Of a stretch of DNA of 64,000 nt, positions 36,884 to 44,508 are shown one piece after another. The stretch is from contig NC_012704.1 of the NCBI RefSeq assembly GCF_000023145.1, positions 2,108,001-2,172,000 on the forward strand. Reading direction: 5' to 3'. This stretch comes from Corynebacterium kroppenstedtii DSM 44385 (GTDB taxonomy: Bacteria; Actinomycetota; Actinomycetes; Mycobacteriales; Mycobacteriaceae). The position numbers were made by a program, and so were the translations under genes. Under the pieces are notes generated by a model. The model was given only the letters and a program-made list of their open reading frames with translations, was not told the origin of the DNA and made no database searches. How positions within the stretch are numbered: position 1 is the first letter of the stretch; each line of letters begins with the position of its first letter.

Positions 36884-37203
36884 GGGTTATACGACAAACG
36901 GGTTTTACGACAAAAGTGTGTCCGCGTGCCGGAAAACTGTGGGGGTGAATCGGGGTCTCTTGCAGCCATAAGCAATTAGAATTAAACCAGTCCAGCTTTC
37001 AGGGGCCAGTTCAAACTGTGGGGGTATATGAGCGAAAAATGGCCGAAAATTGACCATATTCCCCCGCACTTTTATTTTGGGGCGCATATTCCCCCGCACT
37101 TTTCGGCTCCAGGTGTTGATTGCCCGCAGTTTTCCGTCTACCGGCTCTTTCTTCCGTGCGTCGGTGCTTCGCGCCAAAATTCCGACCACATCGGCTTCTG
37201 TCA
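36884..37203 (+). repeat. dispersed intergenic repeat, copy B (longest)
   Basis: Reading left to right: two copies of TTWTACGACAAA, GTGTGTCCGC, GGAAAACTGTGGGGG, a unique spacer of about 60 bases, CAAACTGTGGGGGTATATG, the palindromic core ATGGCCGAAAATTGACCAT, then two units of CATATTCCCCCGCACTTTT, GGCTCCAGGTGT, CCCGCAGTTTTCCGTCTACC and GTGCGTCGGTGCTTCGCGCC. The G-rich units on the left are inverted relative to the C-rich units on the right. Confidence 0.8.
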
Positions 37204-37248
37204 TATCACCCATGCCACCGCCACCACGCTCCCCTCACGGACGTGAAG

Positions 37249-37357
37249 CGTCGGCAATAAGAACGCGGCTCAACGTCGGCCATATTCGTCGGCAACCACC
37301 CGGCCAACGCCGACCATGTTCGTCGGCTAAAACCACCCAGACCAACGTCGGCAATAG
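37249..37357 (+). repeat. cluster of CGTCGGC(A/C/T)A words
   Basis: Five CGTCGGC words occur within 110 non-coding bases (starting at 37249, 37274, 37288, 37321 and 37346), three of them as CGTCGGCAA. One inverted copy makes a small hairpin, GCCGAC/GTCGGC at 37309-37327. The same word is common in genes across the window. Confidence 0.6.
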
Positions 37358-37563
37358 TCCCGCTCCTCCCAGGGAGGGCATTATCAATAAGGGGATCAGC
37401 ACGGGATCAGCATGGGTACTGCAAAAGTTGGGAAAGAAATTAAATAACGTTCCGATTACAACTGCAGGTTCGAAGCTATTTTGTCGTTCCGCGGGGCCGA
37501 ACTTCGCTAGAAAATCTACGTTTTGGCTGGACACGGCCCAAAAACATACTTATACTAACAACG

Positions 37564-37578
37564 TTGAGATGATCTCAA
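37564..37578. promoter_or_regulatory. perfect palindrome upstream of the Asp23 operon
   Basis: TTGAGATGATCTCAA is a perfect 15-bp inverted repeat (7-bp arms, one central base) about 90 bases before the GTG start at 37668. Position and symmetry fit an operator for a dimeric regulator, identity unknown. Confidence 0.5.
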
Positions 37579-37667
37579 TAGGCAAACTAAGGCTTAGTAC
37601 TTTGTCGGTACTTTTCGGCCGATCATCCCATCTTGTTAGAAGCTAACCATCCTTTAAGGAGATTTTC

Positions 37668-38174
37668 GTGAGCGACTCGTCCAACAAACAGAACAACGGC
37701 AGCAAGGGCTCCAAGGATCTCGCTAAGTCACAGTCCTCATCCGTGGCTCAGAGCGACAACTCCTCCGCCCTCCAGACCGAACACGGTCAGACCGTCGTTG
37801 CAGACACTGTTGTCTCCAAGATCGCCGGCATGGCAGCCCGCGAAGTTTCCGGCGTTCACGACCTCGGTGGTGGCACCGCTCGCATGGTCGGCGCACTGCG
37901 TGAGCGCATCCCGGGTGGCCGCGTCAACGTCCAGCAGGGTATTTCGGTAGAGGTAGGCGACCGCCAGGCAGCCGTCGACATCTCCATCGTCGCTGAGTAC
38001 GGTGTTGCCATCCACGAGCTCGCAGAGGCCATCCGCAAGAACATCATCGTTTCCGTCGAAGCCATGACCGGCCTCGAGGTCACCGAAGTCAACGTCACCG
38101 TTCACGACGTTCACCTGGACATCGATGACGACGACGAGGACGACGACGAGCAAGAACAGCCCCGCGTCCAGTAG
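37668..38174 (+). CDS. Asp23/Gls24 family envelope stress protein
   Basis: A 168-residue protein with a Ser/Asn/Gln-rich N-terminus, a full Asp23 domain (about 40-150: TVVADTVVSKIAGMAAREV, VEVGDRQAAVDISIVAEYGV, VTEVNVTVHDVHLD) and an acidic Asp/Glu tail. Asp23 proteins attach to the membrane through AmaP and affect cell-wall stress responses in firmicutes; the corynebacterial role is less clear. The start is GTG with AAGGAG upstream. It opens a run of six plus-strand genes ending with an AmaP-like anchor. Confidence 0.88.
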   Translation: MSDSSNKQNNGSKGSKDLAKSQSSSVAQSDNSSALQTEHGQTVVADTVVSKIAGMAAREVSGVHDLGGGTARMVGALRERIPGGRVNVQQGISVEVGDRQAAVDISIVAEYGVAIHELAEAIRKNIIVSVEAMTGLEVTEVNVTVHDVHLDIDDDDEDDDEQEQPRVQ

Positions 38175-38295
38175 GAATCGCTACTGACCTTTTATGGATG
38201 CTCCGGCATAAGTAGCCTTATCCGGCAGCAGCCGTACACGCGCAGGTAAAATAGTGCAGACATAGCAGTGCAGACATAGCAATGGAAAGGATCCT

Positions 38296-38760
38296 GTGAG
38301 CACTTCCCGCTCCTCACAACAAGGCCACCGCACGTCCGCTGGCTCACGCGAGGGCAAGGATTACACGCAGGATCCCGCCTACATATCGCAACGTCGCACA
38401 CTGATCCGTCGCTATCACCCCGATCGCGGCGGAGATGCACAAGTGTTCATCCGCAAACTCGACGAACTCGACCGCGAATGGGCGGATCGGTACGCTCCCA
38501 CTCCTCGTCCAACGACGTCGATGGGGGAGAACTGGGATCGAGCACAAGATATCGCCCGTCGACACACCGATGCCGACGGCCATCTTGATGCTGGAGCTGC
38601 AGCCGCAGCGGCTGTGGCGGTCTCCGCACCCACCGCTCGACGCGTGGTCAAGCGCATTCGTCGAGTGACTCGACGGACAACACGCGCGGTACGGACTCAC
38701 TTGCCGAAAGGTATGCCGGGCGCGGTGAGGTACGCCTCCACTAGTACGCGACCCCGGTAA
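38296..38760 (+). CDS. small protein with a minimal J-domain-like segment
   Basis: A 154-residue protein. Residues about 28-65 contain the helix-loop-helix with RRTLIRRYHPDRGGD, the HPD signature through which J-proteins stimulate Hsp70. The rest is an Ala-rich stretch (AAAAAAVAVSAP) and an Arg-rich C-terminus. The glycine-rich and zinc domains of DnaJ are missing. It starts at GTG 38296 after AAAGGA, in the Asp23 operon. A role in recruiting DnaK to envelope-stress proteins is only a guess. Confidence 0.6.
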   Translation: MSTSRSSQQGHRTSAGSREGKDYTQDPAYISQRRTLIRRYHPDRGGDAQVFIRKLDELDREWADRYAPTPRPTTSMGENWDRAQDIARRHTDADGHLDAGAAAAAAVAVSAPTARRVVKRIRRVTRRTTRAVRTHLPKGMPGAVRYASTSTRPR

Positions 38761-38886
38761 CGGCGCGCCGGTAACCCCGGCTGTTCGGTTGCACTGGCCC
38801 GGTAGCACTCCACAGAAGGCGCAGATTGCGAGTCCACCCAACCCTCCTATCCTTCATGGAAGGATCTTCACCAGGAAGGTGAAATC

Positions 38887-39075
38887 ATGAAATACGCAAC
38901 TCCCATTGGTGTCGTCGTCGGCTTCATGCTGGCGCTCGCCATCATGCTCCAGGGATTTTCCGGCTTCCTCCTTGTGCTCGTATTCTGCGCTATCGGAGGC
39001 CTAGCCGGAGCACAATATGACGGTCTCATAGACCTGCGTTCGCTGCTTCGTAGTGGCGGACGAGGCAGGGGCTAA
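38887..39075 (+). CDS. small membrane protein, DUF2273-like
   Basis: A 62-residue protein with two closely spaced hydrophobic helices (about 6-26 and 28-44) and a basic Arg/Gly tail. Small DUF2273 membrane proteins regularly occur beside Asp23 and AmaP genes, which fits this position. A GGAAGGTG site precedes the ATG, and the next gene starts two bases after its stop. Confidence 0.7.
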   Translation: MKYATPIGVVVGFMLALAIMLQGFSGFLLVLVFCAIGGLAGAQYDGLIDLRSLLRSGGRGRG

Positions 39076-39077
39076 AT

Positions 39078-40397
39078 ATGCCTCAACCCTCCACAGTTAT
39101 CTCCGAGAAAGCCGTGGGCCGGATTGTTGAGCAAGCACTAGCATCCGTTCCCGGGTGCATCCATCACGCAAGTGGACTGGACAAAGTCACGGGGCGCGAA
39201 CTCCCCCGCTGGGAGATCGACCTCGACTCCGAGAACCGCGCCATGTCCATCGTGGCGCAGATCGCCGTTCGGTGGCCGTCGCCGGTCACGGAAGTTGCCG
39301 CCTCCGCGCGGCAAGCGCTGCACTCCTGGGTCGAGCGATACACGGACATTCCCGTTATCAAAGCCGACGTGGCCGTCGCAGCGGTTGTTCCGGGTGACGT
39401 CGATAACTCCCAGTCGACGCGCGTGACCTCTGAGGACATTGCGGCACGCCAACACGAGCCCAGCATTGAGGCCGTGACGGCGTCGCCACTAGAGACGCGG
39501 GAAGTCACGACGAACAGGCAGGTGACGTCGCTTCTCCATCCAAAGCCGTTTGGAGATGTCACTCTCACGCCCGTGCACGTCAATCGGACTGCTACCGAGC
39601 TCATCCATCCGCAGCACACGCGGATCGAACCGTTCAAGGACGTCGTTGCGCATCGCACGCCGGTTATGCCGGTGCCGCCGGTGCACACGCGGAAGGAACT
39701 GACTCCGATCTCGGTGAACAGCACCGATGTTCAGTCTCCGGTGACACCTGAGCCGATTAGGCCCACTATCTATCCGTCGGTTGATCGCACGCCCGTTGTG
39801 CATGTGAATACCTCCGCTAAACCACGGAAGACCGAGCGCATTGTTACGCATTCGCGTCCGGTGGAGCCTCCGCTGACGCCGACGCCGATCACGCCGAGCA
39901 TCACGCCGACCGCGAAGCGCATTCCGGTCACGCACTTGGTGGGAGAGATCGGGCCTCGACGCACCGACCCCATCGTGGTGGAGTCCATGCCCATCGAGTC
40001 GGTTCGCGCGTACCCGCTGAAGCCGTCTCCGGTCACCGTCGATAAGACCGAGGTCACCCACCCGAAGGCCCCCGAAACGCCTGTTGACCAGAACAAGGTT
40101 ATGCAGGCGTTGGAGGACGACGAGAAGCAGGCTGTTGCCCATGCTCGAGCAGGTTGGCCACAGCCATTCGCGGAGTCCGATGCGACGAAGAAGCGGAAGG
40201 CTAAGGAAGCCGAGCGTGCCGCCCGGGCGCAGCGCCGTCGTGAGCGCAACGCGCGGAAGATCCGGACGGTTGTGTCTCCCGGGACGGTGTATCCGTCGAC
40301 AATCGGTACCCCAGGGGGCAAAACCCCGAGCTCAGACCGCAGCATTCCTGTGTTACGACGCGACGCTGACGGTGGTTCGAGGAAGGGACAGAAGTAA
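39078..40397 (+). CDS. Asp23-like protein with a long proline/threonine repeat region
   Basis: A 439-residue protein. Residues 1-105 resemble a divergent Asp23 domain (VISEKAVGRIVEQALASVPG, MSIVAQIAVRWPSPVTEV, VIKADVAVAAVVPGD). From about 140 to 345 follow degenerate repeats of roughly 36 residues built on TPV-x-HV, RTE/RKT, and PVEP/PITP. A highly charged Lys/Arg/Glu helix (about 350-400) ends the protein. No signal peptide or membrane segment is seen, so the repeats are probably cytoplasmic. Its stop overlaps the start of the next gene (TAATG). Confidence 0.7.
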   Translation: MPQPSTVISEKAVGRIVEQALASVPGCIHHASGLDKVTGRELPRWEIDLDSENRAMSIVAQIAVRWPSPVTEVAASARQALHSWVERYTDIPVIKADVAVAAVVPGDVDNSQSTRVTSEDIAARQHEPSIEAVTASPLETREVTTNRQVTSLLHPKPFGDVTLTPVHVNRTATELIHPQHTRIEPFKDVVAHRTPVMPVPPVHTRKELTPISVNSTDVQSPVTPEPIRPTIYPSVDRTPVVHVNTSAKPRKTERIVTHSRPVEPPLTPTPITPSITPTAKRIPVTHLVGEIGPRRTDPIVVESMPIESVRAYPLKPSPVTVDKTEVTHPKAPETPVDQNKVMQALEDDEKQAVAHARAGWPQPFAESDATKKRKAKEAERAARAQRRRERNARKIRTVVSPGTVYPSTIGTPGGKTPSSDRSIPVLRRDADGGSRKGQK

Positions 40398-41200
40398 TGG
40401 CTAAACACCAACTGAAACCCGAACACGAACCGACACCTGGCAACGCTCAGGCCGGAATTGGCCAATCTCGGGCCGACAACCCTGCCGGAAAAGCGGCGAA
40501 GGCCGCGAACGGGAAGGGCGCCACGCCCGGTAAGACCGAAACGAAGGGTGACGCGAACAAGGCTGAGGCAACGTCGGCTGGCACGAAGAAGGCAGATACG
40601 AACAAGGCCGCTACGACGCCTGACAGCCGCGCACAGAGCGCAACTCCTAGCTGGAAGAAGCTGAGCTTCCGCCCGGCTAAGGAACCTCGGAAGTCGCCGA
40701 GGGCGCGTGGCTGGATGTTCATCCTTGGGCTGGTCTTCCTCGCCGGTGGCGCCGTCGGAATCCGCGAACTCCTTCTGGAAACCGACACGATTAGTGGACC
40801 GTCGTGGCTACAACCGATCATCGATTGGCTCAGCCATGCTCACTGGGTTCAGATGTTCCTGATCATCGCCGTTATTGCCCTGATCCTGGGCCTCATTATT
40901 CTCATTGCTAGCCTTCGTCCGCGGACCAAGACGCACATCTTGATCGACAACGAAGCCTCCTTGTGGATGCGCCCGGTGGACATCGCCCGTGCCTGCAGCG
41001 CTCGTGCAAAAGGCCAGCGTGGCGTGCTCAATGCCACCACCGTGGCAACTGCGAAGCGCGTCACCGTCACTGTCACCGGCGACCCGGACGACCCCGGCCT
41101 GTCCGACCGCGTGCACAAGGCATGTCGCCCCGTCGTTCAAGCGGTGTCTTCACAGCCGGATCTCAAGGTTCGGCTTGCCCGACCAAGGAGTGATCAATGA
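40397..41200 (+). CDS. membrane protein, DUF6286-like, of the Asp23 operon
   Basis: A 267-residue protein. The first 95 residues are Lys/Ala/Thr-rich and disordered. Two membrane helices follow (about 104-121 and 152-172), then a compact C-terminal domain (LWMRPVDIARACSARAKGQRGV, VTVTVTGDPDDPGL) that resembles Asp23-type folds. Proteins of this shape occur with AmaP and Asp23 in actinobacteria. It is coupled by a one-base overlap upstream and a four-base ATGA overlap downstream. Confidence 0.7.
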   Translation: MAKHQLKPEHEPTPGNAQAGIGQSRADNPAGKAAKAANGKGATPGKTETKGDANKAEATSAGTKKADTNKAATTPDSRAQSATPSWKKLSFRPAKEPRKSPRARGWMFILGLVFLAGGAVGIRELLLETDTISGPSWLQPIIDWLSHAHWVQMFLIIAVIALILGLIILIASLRPRTKTHILIDNEASLWMRPVDIARACSARAKGQRGVLNATTVATAKRVTVTVTGDPDDPGLSDRVHKACRPVVQAVSSQPDLKVRLARPRSDQ

Positions 41201-41751
41201 GCCACGGAAAGTCAATATTCCTCCGGATCATTATGATCCTGGTCGCCGCCATCCTCATCGCAGGCGGTCTATGGGGCATCGGCCTAGCCTTGCACCTCAC
41301 ACCAGCCGAAAAGCTCGGTGAGTACGCAGACACCAGCTTCTGGGGCACGTTGACCGATAAGTCCTGGTACCCGACGGTCCTCGGTGTGGCGTCGGCAATC
41401 CTGATTCTTCTTGGCCTCTGGTTCTGGTGGTTAATCATCGATCGCCGCCGCGTCACCAAGGTGGAAGCAAAAGAATCTGCCGACAACGGACGAGTCACCG
41501 TTCGGCTGGACGACATCGCGTCCGCTGTGTCGCAGGATCTCACCCGGTATGACGGTATTGCGGACTGCAAATACCGCTCTGAGGTGGACCGTGGCCAGAA
41601 GGTGCTGACGATGACGTTGCGGTGCGACCCGCATGCCGATCTGGATCATGTGCGGGGCGAGTGCCGCCAAGCAGCGTCGGATATCGTTTCTGCGCTCCCC
41701 CAGGAAGACGTGGATACGCGATTCCTCATCCACCTGGATAAAGCGAGCTAG
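41197..41751 (+). CDS. amaP: AmaP-like membrane anchor of Asp23
   Basis: A 184-residue protein with two membrane helices (about 9-30 and 58-80) separated by a short external loop, and a C-terminal cytoplasmic domain (VTVRLDDIASAVSQDLTRYDGI, LTMTLRCDPHADLD). This matches the layout of AmaP, which tethers Asp23 to the membrane. It is the last gene of the operon, followed 64 bases later by a terminator. Confidence 0.75.
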   Translation: MSHGKSIFLRIIMILVAAILIAGGLWGIGLALHLTPAEKLGEYADTSFWGTLTDKSWYPTVLGVASAILILLGLWFWWLIIDRRRVTKVEAKESADNGRVTVRLDDIASAVSQDLTRYDGIADCKYRSEVDRGQKVLTMTLRCDPHADLDHVRGECRQAASDIVSALPQEDVDTRFLIHLDKAS

Positions 41752-42058
41752 CGTCGCCTGAGGTGCTGTGAGAGCTTCTTCGGCCCCGGGCACACGGGTT
41801 TTCGACGTAACGCCGGCTGAACCACTTACTTGGTAGGTGGTCAGCCGTTTTTCATGTGTGCGAGTGGATCGACGACGACCACGCGGTACCAGCGTCGGCA
41901 ATAAATGCGCATTTAATATGTGAGTTATTTCTCTCCCCGCTACCACGGGTTTTCCTCACCACCGTGGAACAATAAAGTCAAGGTCGCCTTCCTTAGCGTG
42001 GCCTGAAGCGTGACCTGAGCGTACACAGACAAAACTACGGCCAGCACAAGGAGAAGAA
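41752..42058. other. intergenic gap after the Asp23 operon
   Basis: The gap contains the operon terminator (41815-41852) and, on its right side, the promoter region of the methyltransferase gene, with a CGTCGGCAATAA word at 41889. No ORF is credible. Confidence 0.6.
41815..41852 (+). terminator. terminator of the Asp23/AmaP operon
   Basis: Stem GGCTGAACCAC/GTGGTCAGCC with one bulged A, loop of 11 bases, followed by GTTTTTC. Confidence 0.8.
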
Positions 42059-42871
42059 ATGCCACGGCTTCCAATGAGTGATCGTCCCGTCGAAAATCAG
42101 TCTGGACACTGGCTCCTGGCGCAAGTGGGTAAGAAGGTCCTTCGCCCCGGCGGGCGCGAGTTGACCGAAAAGATGCTCAGCGCGTTGCCCATTCACAACC
42201 ATGACGTCGTGGAGCTGGCCCCTGGGCTTGGGAAAACTGCGGAAAAGATCGTGGTGGAAGAGCCGTCCTCCTACACGGGAGTCGACGAAGACCCGGATGC
42301 GGCTCACCTGGCTGCGGCGGCTGCGCACCAGGCGGCGTCGGGACATATGCCCGCCAACGCTATTCGGATTCTCCAGGGTCGGGCGAACAACACCACCTTG
42401 GACGACGAGTCCGTCGACGTGGCCGTTGGCGAAGCGATGCTGACCATGCAGGGGGATAAGGGCAAAGCGGCCATCATTGAGGAGGTCCACCGGATTCTTC
42501 GGCCCGGCGGACGGTACGCCATCCACGAACTCGGCCTCCAGCCCAATGACCTCTCGGATGGCACGAAAACCGAAGTGCGGAAGGCGCTGGCCCGGTCGAT
42601 CAAAGTCAACGCCCGCCCCCTCACCGAGCATGAGTGGCAGGATCTCCTGACCTCGCACGGCTTCGAGGTTGAGACGACGCACTTCGCCCCGATGGCCTTG
42701 TTGGAGCCCAAGCGGATCATTAGCGACGAGGGCATCCTGCGCACCCTCAAGATCGCGTTTAACATTGCGACGAAGCCGAACGTGCGCAAGCGCGTGATGG
42801 GGATGCGGCAGACGTTCCAGAAATACGAGAACGAGTTGACCGCTATCGCCATCGTCGCCAAGAAGAAGTAG
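42059..42871 (+). CDS. SAM-dependent methyltransferase, class I
   Basis: A 270-residue protein with a Rossmann-type methyltransferase core: VVELAPGLGKTAE as the SAM loop (about 51-63), YTGVDEDPDA as the acidic ribose-binding strand, VAVGEAMLTMQ, and IIEEVHRILRPGGRYAIHELGL as the post-core motif typical of the ubiquinone/menaquinone methyltransferase-like family. Substrate unknown. AAGGAGAAGAA gives a strong ribosome site. It stands alone with a terminator after it. Confidence 0.8.
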   Translation: MPRLPMSDRPVENQSGHWLLAQVGKKVLRPGGRELTEKMLSALPIHNHDVVELAPGLGKTAEKIVVEEPSSYTGVDEDPDAAHLAAAAAHQAASGHMPANAIRILQGRANNTTLDDESVDVAVGEAMLTMQGDKGKAAIIEEVHRILRPGGRYAIHELGLQPNDLSDGTKTEVRKALARSIKVNARPLTEHEWQDLLTSHGFEVETTHFAPMALLEPKRIISDEGILRTLKIAFNIATKPNVRKRVMGMRQTFQKYENELTAIAIVAKKK

Positions 42872-42878
42872 GGGGATT

Positions 42879-42905
42879 AGCCGGGTGCCGGGTCTGCCCG
42901 GCTTT
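42879..42905 (+). terminator. terminator after the methyltransferase gene
   Basis: Stem AGCCGGG/CCCGGCT with an 11-base loop, followed by TTGCTT. Further CCGGGT/ACCCGG copies nearby could serve the convergent gene as well. Confidence 0.55.
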
Positions 42906-42932
42906 GCTTGGGTGTACCCGGCTTACTCGGGT

Positions 42933-44051
42933 TTACTGAGCGGCCGGGGCCGGAGGGAGGAACGGCACGACCGCGCTCGGGACCGGAACACTCTCCGGTA
43001 CGGCGTTGACGATCGGCTGGCCGATGTTTGCTAGAGCCTCGTCGCGCATGGCATTAACCGTCGGCCAGAAGGGCGAAGAATTGCCTATAGGACCAAAGGT
43101 GTTCGGAGCATAGCGATCCTGGAAGTCCTTAAAAGCGGCGTTCCTATACGTGTCGAACGCCGATTGGGCAACCGCGCGGGCGGGATATGACGTCAACGCG
43201 GCGGGTGCAGATTCGTTGGCTGCAGGGGCGGGGGCTCCGGACGCGGGGATGCCCACACCGTCCAGTGCTAAGGGATTCCACGGCTGGTTGGTGAACGCAC
43301 CCTGCACATCGTCGGTCAACTGCTGCGACGGCCCGTATGTGCTTGCGGAGACGGAGAAGAACGGGCCGAACGACGCCGACGCGTTCACGGAGCTGCGATC
43401 ATCGGACCATCCCCACTTGGTGCCCACGCCGGGCAGCGGTGCAGTGCCGTAGTCCTGCGTGTAGCCGTCGGCAGCCACGGGAGATGCCGTCGCTAAAGCA
43501 GAGAGGACAGGGCCGAACGGATTCTCGCGCTTCTTTGCCTCCAGATAAGCGACCGAATCCGCCGTTGACGTCGTGCTGTTGCCCCAATGAGGAGCCCCGT
43601 GGGTATCCGCCAGGTGGTACTTTCCCGCGCGGTCGTTGATGCTATTCGGGTATTTGGCGTAGAGCTCACTCGCTATATTGTCGTCAGAGAAGCGGAACAT
43701 CTGAGTGGCCTTGGCCTGGTCTTCGGGCGTGCCGTGCTCGAACACATAATCCGCGATGTACATCTTCACCAGCGACAAACCTGGGCGCGACTCGTGCTCG
43801 TTCGCAGTTCCCACGTGGTGACCGGTCAACGTGCTCTGGAAGGAAATCTGAGTACGCCCCGGAGCGGCGATATTTCCATTCTGGTCAACGTTGGACATCG
43901 GGGCTGCTGAGGCATTACTTGGCAACGCAAGCGTCGGCGCGAACAACGCCGCAGCTGCAATGACGGCGCCTGAGAGCACACGGATCCGGCGTCTTGGGGA
44001 TGTGGGGGCACGGTGGCGGCCAGTGTGCAGATATTGCGAAAGGATGGACAT
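42933..44051 (-). CDS. secreted serine beta-lactamase-fold protein
   Basis: A 372-residue exported protein. The signal peptide has a hydrophobic core (about 29-45) and ASA before AP. The mature N-terminal half resembles the class A beta-lactamase/penicillin-binding fold: SLVK (Ser-x-x-Lys) in GLSLVKMYIADYV, SDDN in a position like the SDN loop, and KWGW near the KTG strand. The C-terminal third is Pro/Ala-rich. Such corynebacterial proteins are usually annotated as hypothetical; an activity on peptidoglycan or esters is possible but unproven. ATG 44051 is chosen for its GAAGGAT site; the longer frame up to 44204 lacks one and hides the signal peptide. Confidence 0.65.
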   Translation of the reverse strand: MSILSQYLHTGRHRAPTSPRRRIRVLSGAVIAAAALFAPTLALPSNASAAPMSNVDQNGNIAAPGRTQISFQSTLTGHHVGTANEHESRPGLSLVKMYIADYVFEHGTPEDQAKATQMFRFSDDNIASELYAKYPNSINDRAGKYHLADTHGAPHWGNSTTSTADSVAYLEAKKRENPFGPVLSALATASPVAADGYTQDYGTAPLPGVGTKWGWSDDRSSVNASASFGPFFSVSASTYGPSQQLTDDVQGAFTNQPWNPLALDGVGIPASGAPAPAANESAPAALTSYPARAVAQSAFDTYRNAAFKDFQDRYAPNTFGPIGNSSPFWPTVNAMRDEALANIGQPIVNAVPESVPVPSAVVPFLPPAPAAQ

Positions 44052-44189
44052 GGGGATCCTTCGGGAAATGAGGGAACTATCTAGGTCTACTTTATATATC
44101 CCCTGTGCCCTACAAATGCGTTTCTGTCTTGTTGCTGCACAAACGCGAATAGGGTTGAGAGGCTGCTCGCCGGCCAGGCCCCGCGATTT

Positions 44190-44362
44190 AGGGTTATTCG
44201 ACAAAAGTGTGTCCGCATGCCGGAAAACTGCGGGGGAATATCAGGGTCGGTGGTGAAAACTGCAGGGGAATATGGTCAAAAATGGCCGAAAAGTGACCAA
44301 ATGCCCCCGCACTTTTATTCGAGGCACATATCCCCCGCACTTTTCGGCTCCAGAATTCTGTC
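44190..44362 (+). repeat. dispersed intergenic repeat, copy C
   Basis: Same order as copy B but without its 60-base spacer: GGGTTATTCGACAAAAGTGT, GTCCGCATGCCGGAAAACTG, CGGGGGAATATCAGGGTC, AAAACTGCAGGGGAATATG, core ATGGCCGAAAAGTGACCA, GCCCCCGCACTTTTATTCG, CATATCCCCCGCACTTTT, CGGCTCCAG. Right of this point similarity to copy B is lost. Confidence 0.8.
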
Positions 44363-44430
44363 CGCACCGCCTTTTGCTACTTACCCCTGTTTCCACGACC
44401 ACTAGAATCCGCCCCGCCCCGTCTGCACAT

Positions 44431-44462
44431 AAAGAAAACCCCGCCGCACGGAGCAGCGGGGG
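44431..44462 (-). terminator. terminator after tuf
   Basis: On the minus strand the stem CCCCGCTGC/GCGGCGGGG (one wobble pair) is followed by TTTTCTTT, about 45 bases past the tuf stop. Confidence 0.85.
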
Positions 44463-44508
44463 ACCTCTCAGCCCTCGGTTAGAAACCGGGGAGAGTTGTC
44501 AGAGGTTC

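Larger units (their letters stand above)
36035..37667. other. 1.6-kb non-coding region between rpsJ and the Asp23 operon
   Basis: This divergent region has no credible gene on either strand; short frames show no motif and no ribosome sites. It should hold the S10 operon promoter at its left end and the Asp23 operon promoter at its right end. Within it are repeat copy B (36884-37203), a cluster of CGTCGGC words (37249-37357) and a perfect palindrome (37564-37578). Confidence 0.6.
44052..44508. other. intergenic gap with repeat copy C and the tuf terminator
   Basis: No gene is seen. From left to right it contains the promoter region of the secreted-protein gene, dispersed repeat copy C (44190-44362) and the tuf terminator (44431-44462). 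Confidence 0.65.

Noticed and set aside
37050-37646. A 198-codon frame upstream of the Asp23 gene
   Set aside because: It is made of the dispersed repeat and CGTCGGC words; no ribosome site and no similarity.
36035-37667. Possible tRNA or other structured RNA gene in the long gap before the Asp23 operon
   Set aside because: No cloverleaf-compatible arms or conserved T-loop GGTTCRA were found by eye.
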